A stretch of 62,000 nt of DNA. It comes from Branchiostoma floridae (lineage: Eukaryota; Chordata; Leptocardii; Amphioxiformes; Branchiostomatidae). The stretch spans positions 3,978,254 through 4,040,253 of the forward strand of contig NC_049994.1 in NCBI RefSeq assembly GCF_000003815.2, in the 5' to 3' direction. This document shows positions 56,894 to 62,000 of this stretch, in pieces. The position numbers and the translations under genes are program-made. The notes under the pieces are model-generated. The model was not told the origin of the DNA, did no database searches, and saw only the letters and a list, made by a program, of their open reading frames with translations. Each line of letters begins with the position of its first letter. Position 1 is the first letter of the stretch.

Positions 56894-57890
56894 CCCGGTG
56901 TGAGTGGTAGAAATGAATATGTACAAATAGGCAGCTTTGCTCTCCAAAACAGATCTGGTGTGTTATGCCATGCCATGAGGCAATTTAGCGGGAATGAAAT
57001 ATAAACAAACATCGACATTTTGGTTGGATTAATTATAAGTACTAGTTACTTGGGTTTTACTTACAATGTACCATATGGTCGGAATATTGTGTTTGGTGAA
57101 TCATTGGGTAAAGGCTATTATTTAATACCTTAATTCTAGTTACATTAACATAGATATTCCTTTTCATTCAATGACCATAGGTTGTCATCTTCTGTAAGTT
57201 TTTAGTTTTTGTAGTTGTTTTTTTACTTATATCATGATTGAAACACAGTAATAAAAACATCGACATTTGTCTGAAATAATGTAATAAAATACCAATCTTC
57301 AAACTTCAGTAGATGTTGATTTATATATTACATGTATGCAACATTTTAAAACTTATTAAGTCATGCTAGCATATTTTACTCTTGACTTTTGCAATCCAGC
57401 GATATTTTCTCTTTTACCATTTAAATCTCCAACTGGTCATCCAAAATTAACTGCATCGCAACATACCCTTTGCACCCTTATATTAGCATTTTGGGAACCA
57501 TAGACGCTCATACGTATTCCAACAATAAAGCAAATCTTATCTTGCTACGGTATTAAAACTAGAGTGATATTACGAAATGGGGAGCTGCATTGGAGCAATA
57601 TACTCTTAATTTCTTGAGGAATGTCAAGGTAGTGGGTATCCAAATGTGCCCACGCACACCTACTCTTCTAAGTTATGAATAACTGAAATTAATAATTTAT
57701 AACAGCGATAACTAGCTACTGTACTGTGACGACCAAAGGTGTCATTCTGGGTGTCTTTTCATGCAATTCCCCGTTCGTCGACGGGAAAGCATCTTTATCT
57801 AAAGGTTGGTGCTGCGCTGAATTGAAACGTAGTTGTATTCTTTAGCCATTCCATATGAATGAAACATATTACAAATATTCGTTCGGTTAG
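56894..57890. other. No gene recognised
   Basis: AT-rich sequence without paired repeats. Confidence 0.5.
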
Positions 57891-57893
57891 ATG

Positions 57894-57996
57894 CTTGTAG
57901 TGCCTATTGGCACATAGGGTAGCAACAAATTGCTTTTGCAGTAGCTTGTAGTGCCTATTGCTACATAGGGTAGCAACAGATTGTTGTTTCAATAGC
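57894..57996 (-). repeat. Two 51-bp copies of a SINE 3' segment
   Basis: CTTGTAGTGCCTATTG starts units at 57894 and 57945, and each contains ACATAGGGTAGCAACA. The layout matches GTTGTAGTACCTAGTGGC..TAGGGCAGCAAGG at the end of the SINE at 53028. Confidence 0.7.
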
Positions 57997-58071
57997 AGCG
58001 TAACTAACCAATCATTTTACTTCTTTTTCAGCTGCTCTGTATGATTTCCAGTATGTTTGAAAACTTTCCTT

Positions 58072-58140
58072 GGGGGGGGGGGGTCAAAAATTGATGCGCC
58101 CGCGAATGTCATCCATAGAATCAAATCAACACTGGCCTTA
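58072..58140. repeat. G12 run and fragment of the 135-bp repeat
   Basis: A guanine run at 58072-58083 is followed by GCGCCCGCGAATGTCATCCA, TAGAATCAAATCAACA and CTGGCC, the inverted junction phrase of the 51201 array. Confidence 0.6.
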
Positions 58141-60535
58141 TGTAAAGTACAACAAAATTCAGGCATCCAGTGGTTGCCTACGAGGCTGTTGTCTATTTGT
58201 ATACAAAATAGATAAATAATCACCCCTTAGTAGTTACATGTGGGGGTCTCATGGTGCCATCTGCCAATTTTGAATAGCTGTTCGGAACTAACGGTCACTG
58301 AAGTGTAAGGAAATAAGTACCTACAGAGGAAGAAAAGGTAGCAGTCGATGTGTCTTTACTATTCAGGCCACATTTTGTTTTAATGGACGAAATCAATTAT
58401 TTTTCAATAACTACAGACAATTAGAAGATATCAAGGTGTGCGAATGTACGCTTGCAGCTTAATTATTACTCACGCCGTAAGTATTAGGTAGGTAGGTAGG
58501 TAAGTATATTAAATTGTTATATTTCTTTAAAAAGTAATGTTACAGGTTTTGCTTCATAATGGTATCCACGTGGTCAAAATTCCATACCTAGAATTCTTTC
58601 ATTCATCAATACTTATTGCAGCTAAAGTTCCTTCTTCATTAATTAGTAAAAAAAACAATGAAAACTCAAAGTGTTCCATCTAGAAGGAAACATTGAGGTG
58701 TAAAATGACAAGCAACATTTCTGTTATTTTCTAGCTTTTTATCAAATTGTGATAATTTCTTTTTAATTTCAGTTGCTAAATATTTAGTGATCACATATAC
58801 ATTTGTTAATCTTACACAGTGTAGTTACATCACTTTATTTCAACATGTGTAAACCTGGACGCGGAGCGGTACCGACTTCTGACGAACTTTGACCCAGTGC
58901 GAAAGATTACTCGGGTCAAAAGTTGATGAAGTCTAACAAACTCCGTAGCAAATTCTTGTGAGTGAAAGTGATTTAGTTGGAGAACAGTTTGTTTTTTCTA
59001 ACTATATGTTTACACCAGTTTTAAGGGCTACATCCAACTCAACATTAAAAGTTCGATGGATAATGTATTGAGAAATTAAGATCATCGCCGCATGACATAC
59101 AAAAGCTTCACGAGCCGTCACATTTTCAAACGATGAAGACGACAGCCACTTAGCACGACGTTAGATGCGCGGAGATAGCCTACAACCTTACAAGCGAAGA
59201 GTGAGCTAAGGTCAAACATGTCTGTGTCCTCTGAGAGGCGGCTTCTAACATGCATTCTTTAATCTGCACACTTCAATTCCACCGCAAGCAATGCGAAGAG
59301 ACGTGTTATGGACAGGCGGCATCCTCCAAAAATCCCTGATAACACGGGCACTGATGCAAGGTATGAATCGTAATACCAAGTCCACTTTCTTTGTTTTACA
59401 CGCTTCGACACATAATCAGAGATTGAAGTTGTCTTATATTACTTGATTTTCTCGTAGAATGTACATACTAGAATGCATAAAATCCTTTTGTTTTTGTTTA
59501 TTGATTTCTTTATTTGTTGACAGCTTATCACAGTCTGCAACATCTACTCTTCCAAGAGTAACAATTACACATAACACTTGGGCACATGACATACACAACA
59601 TATAACATGTCATTCAAAATATCATTAAAAACGCATACATGTACGTTATCAAAGTTATGCTTTCTTTACACACACGTAAAGTATTTTAATGAAAGCATTC
59701 TTTGTGTATGCTTTACGAATGATTTACAAAGGAGTAAAGATCATGGTAGAGATAGGAAAATTCAAAAATGGCGTCACGGCACGGCTTAAAGGTTTGCCCT
59801 TGCAACAAACAAGCGGTAAACAATGGTCGTCCTAATTCTGCCCACGATCTCGCCCGCTCTCGCCCTTCTGCGCGTGACGACCTCTGTAATAGAGTGCGCC
59901 TCGCTGTTAAATTGACCTTATAGCAGAGGGAAGCCGCTAGCAATTGCATTTTCCCAAAAAAGTTATTGTTACGGGAGCCTGATTCATATAGCTCGGGTAG
60001 TGAGAACGACCTTGGAGGGAGTAATTATCCACGCATGAGCCCTAATGTTGTCACCGTTAAGGTTTTAATGCTATAAATGTAACCCTCAAAAGACAAAAGA
60101 TGAAAGGCGTCTATGGATTTTTCGCTTCTTCTTTTACGATCGTGAGAGGAGGCAGCAATGCGATGCGAATTCATCATATTCGTTTTCACATGGGACTTAC
60201 TCGTGCTCGGCTATATTTTCTCCATAATGAAAGAATGGAACGGTAATATGGTATGTCCAATGAAAACCAGTGGAAGGATGGAGATAAAATGTCCAGACTA
60301 CCTTTGACGTTTGCACAGCCGAGTAGAAAAGGATTGTAAAGCAATTTATTCCTCTAAGGCACATCCATGGATCAAGCCCTAAGTAAGCAACCATCGGCCT
60401 CTTTTATGGACAGAAAGACACAGTAGGAAAACGGCGTAATAAACATATACGTTACAATGAAGGTATCATGTCATTTTCTTTTTAGAGCCTTGAACGTTTC
60501 TATATGATCTAAAGACGTCTGCATTAAAACGCATT
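58141..60535. other. No gene recognised; minor repeats
   Basis: 58485-58504 is (TAGG)n. 58863-58910 is a third copy of the 26068/56188 repeat. 59820-59940 is a GC-richer pocket with an unassigned minus-strand frame. Confidence 0.4.
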
Positions 60536-60539
60536 GATA

Positions 60540-60665
60540 AACAAAATAACAATAACAATACTATAGCATGCCCAGGACATGATAAAAAAAGGAAGTTTTG
60601 CTGCGGTACCAGTGCCAGCCGACAGATGTCTCGCAACTGACATTGACCTTTCCATTTGTTTGTTT
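60540..60665. repeat. Dispersed repeat copy, paired with 12180-12300
   Basis: AACAATAACA, AAGTTTTGCTGCGGTACCA, AGCCGACAGATG and CATTGACCTTT occur in the same order as the first copy. A (TTTG)n run follows at 60657-60676. Confidence 0.65.
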
Positions 60666-60676
60666 GTTTGTTTTTG

Positions 60677-61430
60677 CCATGAAAGCATGTATTATACACT
60701 AACAAACAAATAAAAAATATAACTCCATTTTTCATTAGGGTAACAAGTATCAATTAAATGGAAAGAAGTCAAGTGGTAGAAAGATTGTCATATACATATG
60801 TATACTTACGCAAAATGTAGAAATTATCTCATCAGCAACAATGGGCAAACTTAAGTTCTGTAATAAGGACCCAGTGCTGATGCATGGTGAAGGAATTAAC
60901 AATCTTGTATATCAAACATGAAATGTAGAATTACGCTATTAACATACGAAAGCCAACTCCAATGAAGTCTTCATTAGTACTGCAATCAACTGGGTTCAAA
61001 TCCTCTCATTTACATAAACATCGATTTTCTTTGCCGTTAGGTGTTAACAGATTTACAATCAGAGATTAAGAATGCATATGTAACGTACGTTTGCAAGAAA
61101 ACATAACTGTCTTCGTATTTGCATAGCTAGTGGCGTTTGCAGTTGTACTCAATGTAGTACAACCAACTGGGGTTTCGTAAACTAGCCGTTAAAAAACATG
61201 GCCAGAGGTATAGGCAACACACTTCAGGTGTCAGGAGGAAATAAATATCCGTTAAAGAGCTGCATACGTAGATTGTAGGAATGAAATGTGATCCGACTGA
61301 AAATTAGGGAAGTAGAAACGGTGAGACAGGAAACGATGACCGAGAGGCAGGATGAGTGAGTGACAGAACTCGTGGACAGCTCAAAAATAGTTTAAGTCGA
61401 AGGTTTACAGAGGTTACAAAATGATAGCCC
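60677..61430. other. No gene recognised
   Basis: AT-rich sequence. CTGGGTTCAAATCCTCTC near 60990 is B-box-like and could be a SINE remnant. Confidence 0.4.
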
Positions 61431-61435
61431 TGCTT

Positions 61436-62000
61436 TGACGTATTACAACAGTTAACTTACGAAGACATCTTCAACAACCAATCTCTGGTAAATGAATTAA
61501 ATGTATACAGAGCTGATTTAAAACACACTAGCTCTGCTTGTTCCAGCAGCAGACGAGTTCATGCATCTTGTACAACCATTCTCTAGTGACTGGGTTAAAG
61601 GTTTACAGAGTTGACTTACAACACAATAGCTTTGCTTTGAAACATCCATTACCTTGTTCCCCCAGCTCACCAATAAAGGCATCTTCTACAGCCAGTCTCT
61701 TGTGACCGGGGTAATATTTTACAGAACTGACTTACAACACAATGGCTCTGATTTGAAACCTACGAATGAAGGTATCTTCTACAGCCAGTCTCTAGCTAGT
61801 GACTGGGTTAAAGGTTTACAGAGCTTACTTACAACACAATAGCCTGCTTAGAAAACTCCATTAGCTTGTTCCAACATCTAACGAATGAAGGCATCTTCTA
61901 TAGCCAGTCTTCAGTGACTGGGTTAAAGGTTTACAGAGCAAACTTACAACACAATTATCTTAATTGAAACCTCCATTAGCTTGTTTCAACATCTAACGAA
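61436..62000. repeat. Tandem array, ~97-116-bp monomers, continuing past the window end
   Basis: GACTGGGTTAAAGGTTTACA-type boundaries lie at 61588, 61704 (variant), 61801 and 61916. Shared words are ACTTACAACACAATAGC, GCATCTTCTACAGCCAGTCT and CTCCATTAGCTTGTT. The unit junction can fold (CCAGTC..GACTGG). Confidence 0.93.

Overview
This is about 62 kb of draft-assembly animal DNA with three runs of N (2002-2164, 19557-19656, 22920-23165). It is AT-rich, intron- and intergenic-like, and packed with repeats. The single well supported host gene is one exon of a chordate-type PDE11A. The repeat repertoire consists of tRNA-promoter SINEs, CR1/L2-like LINE ends, TA-flanked MITEs with a repeated TTCGCGGTGG motif, TTAA-flanked piggyBac-like MITEs and many satellites. 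Together with the deuterostome-like PDE11A this suggests a lancelet (Branchiostoma). That assignment is an inference from family resemblance; no search was run.

Layout. Positions 1-5775 are read as intron of the minus-strand PDE11A gene. They hold an inverted repeat that abuts a gap, a SINE, a small hAT-like MITE and three local tandem duplications. Positions 5776-6621 are the first coding exon of PDE11A (282 codons, ending at a phase-0 splice donor inside GAF-A). Its likely upstream region, 6622-7450, carries palindromic RFX X-box-like sites. From 7.5 to 42 kb there is no confidently coding sequence. This part holds a cluster of CAGCACT motifs (9.7 kb), a complete SINE with 13-bp target duplications (11.1 kb), a GACA-rich satellite (13.3-14.7 kb), a set of very strong GC-rich palindromes around an assembly gap (18.4-19.7 kb), two TTAA-flanked MITEs (20.7 and 37.2 kb), a 24-bp-TIR MITE (23.9 kb), several copies of the TTCGCGG MITE, and weak promoter-like clusters (27.7, 28.3, 30.0, 38.7 kb).

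From 42 to 62 kb the window is dominated by tandem arrays. These are a degenerate interstitial telomeric tract (42.3 kb), a 5'-truncated LINE with an open reverse-transcriptase C-terminus (43.0-44.1 kb), and several satellites (45.1-45.8, 46.6-47.4, 48.0-49.7, 51.2-51.7, 61.4-62.0 kb). In the 48-49.7 kb array, one repeat unit carries a MITE insertion and the neighbouring unit preserves the empty site.

No multi-gene system, operon, tRNA gene, rRNA gene or CRISPR array is visible. The genes do not form a pathway here. The interest lies in repeat biology and in possible regulatory sites near PDE11A. Most short open reading frames are chance frames or lie inside repeats.
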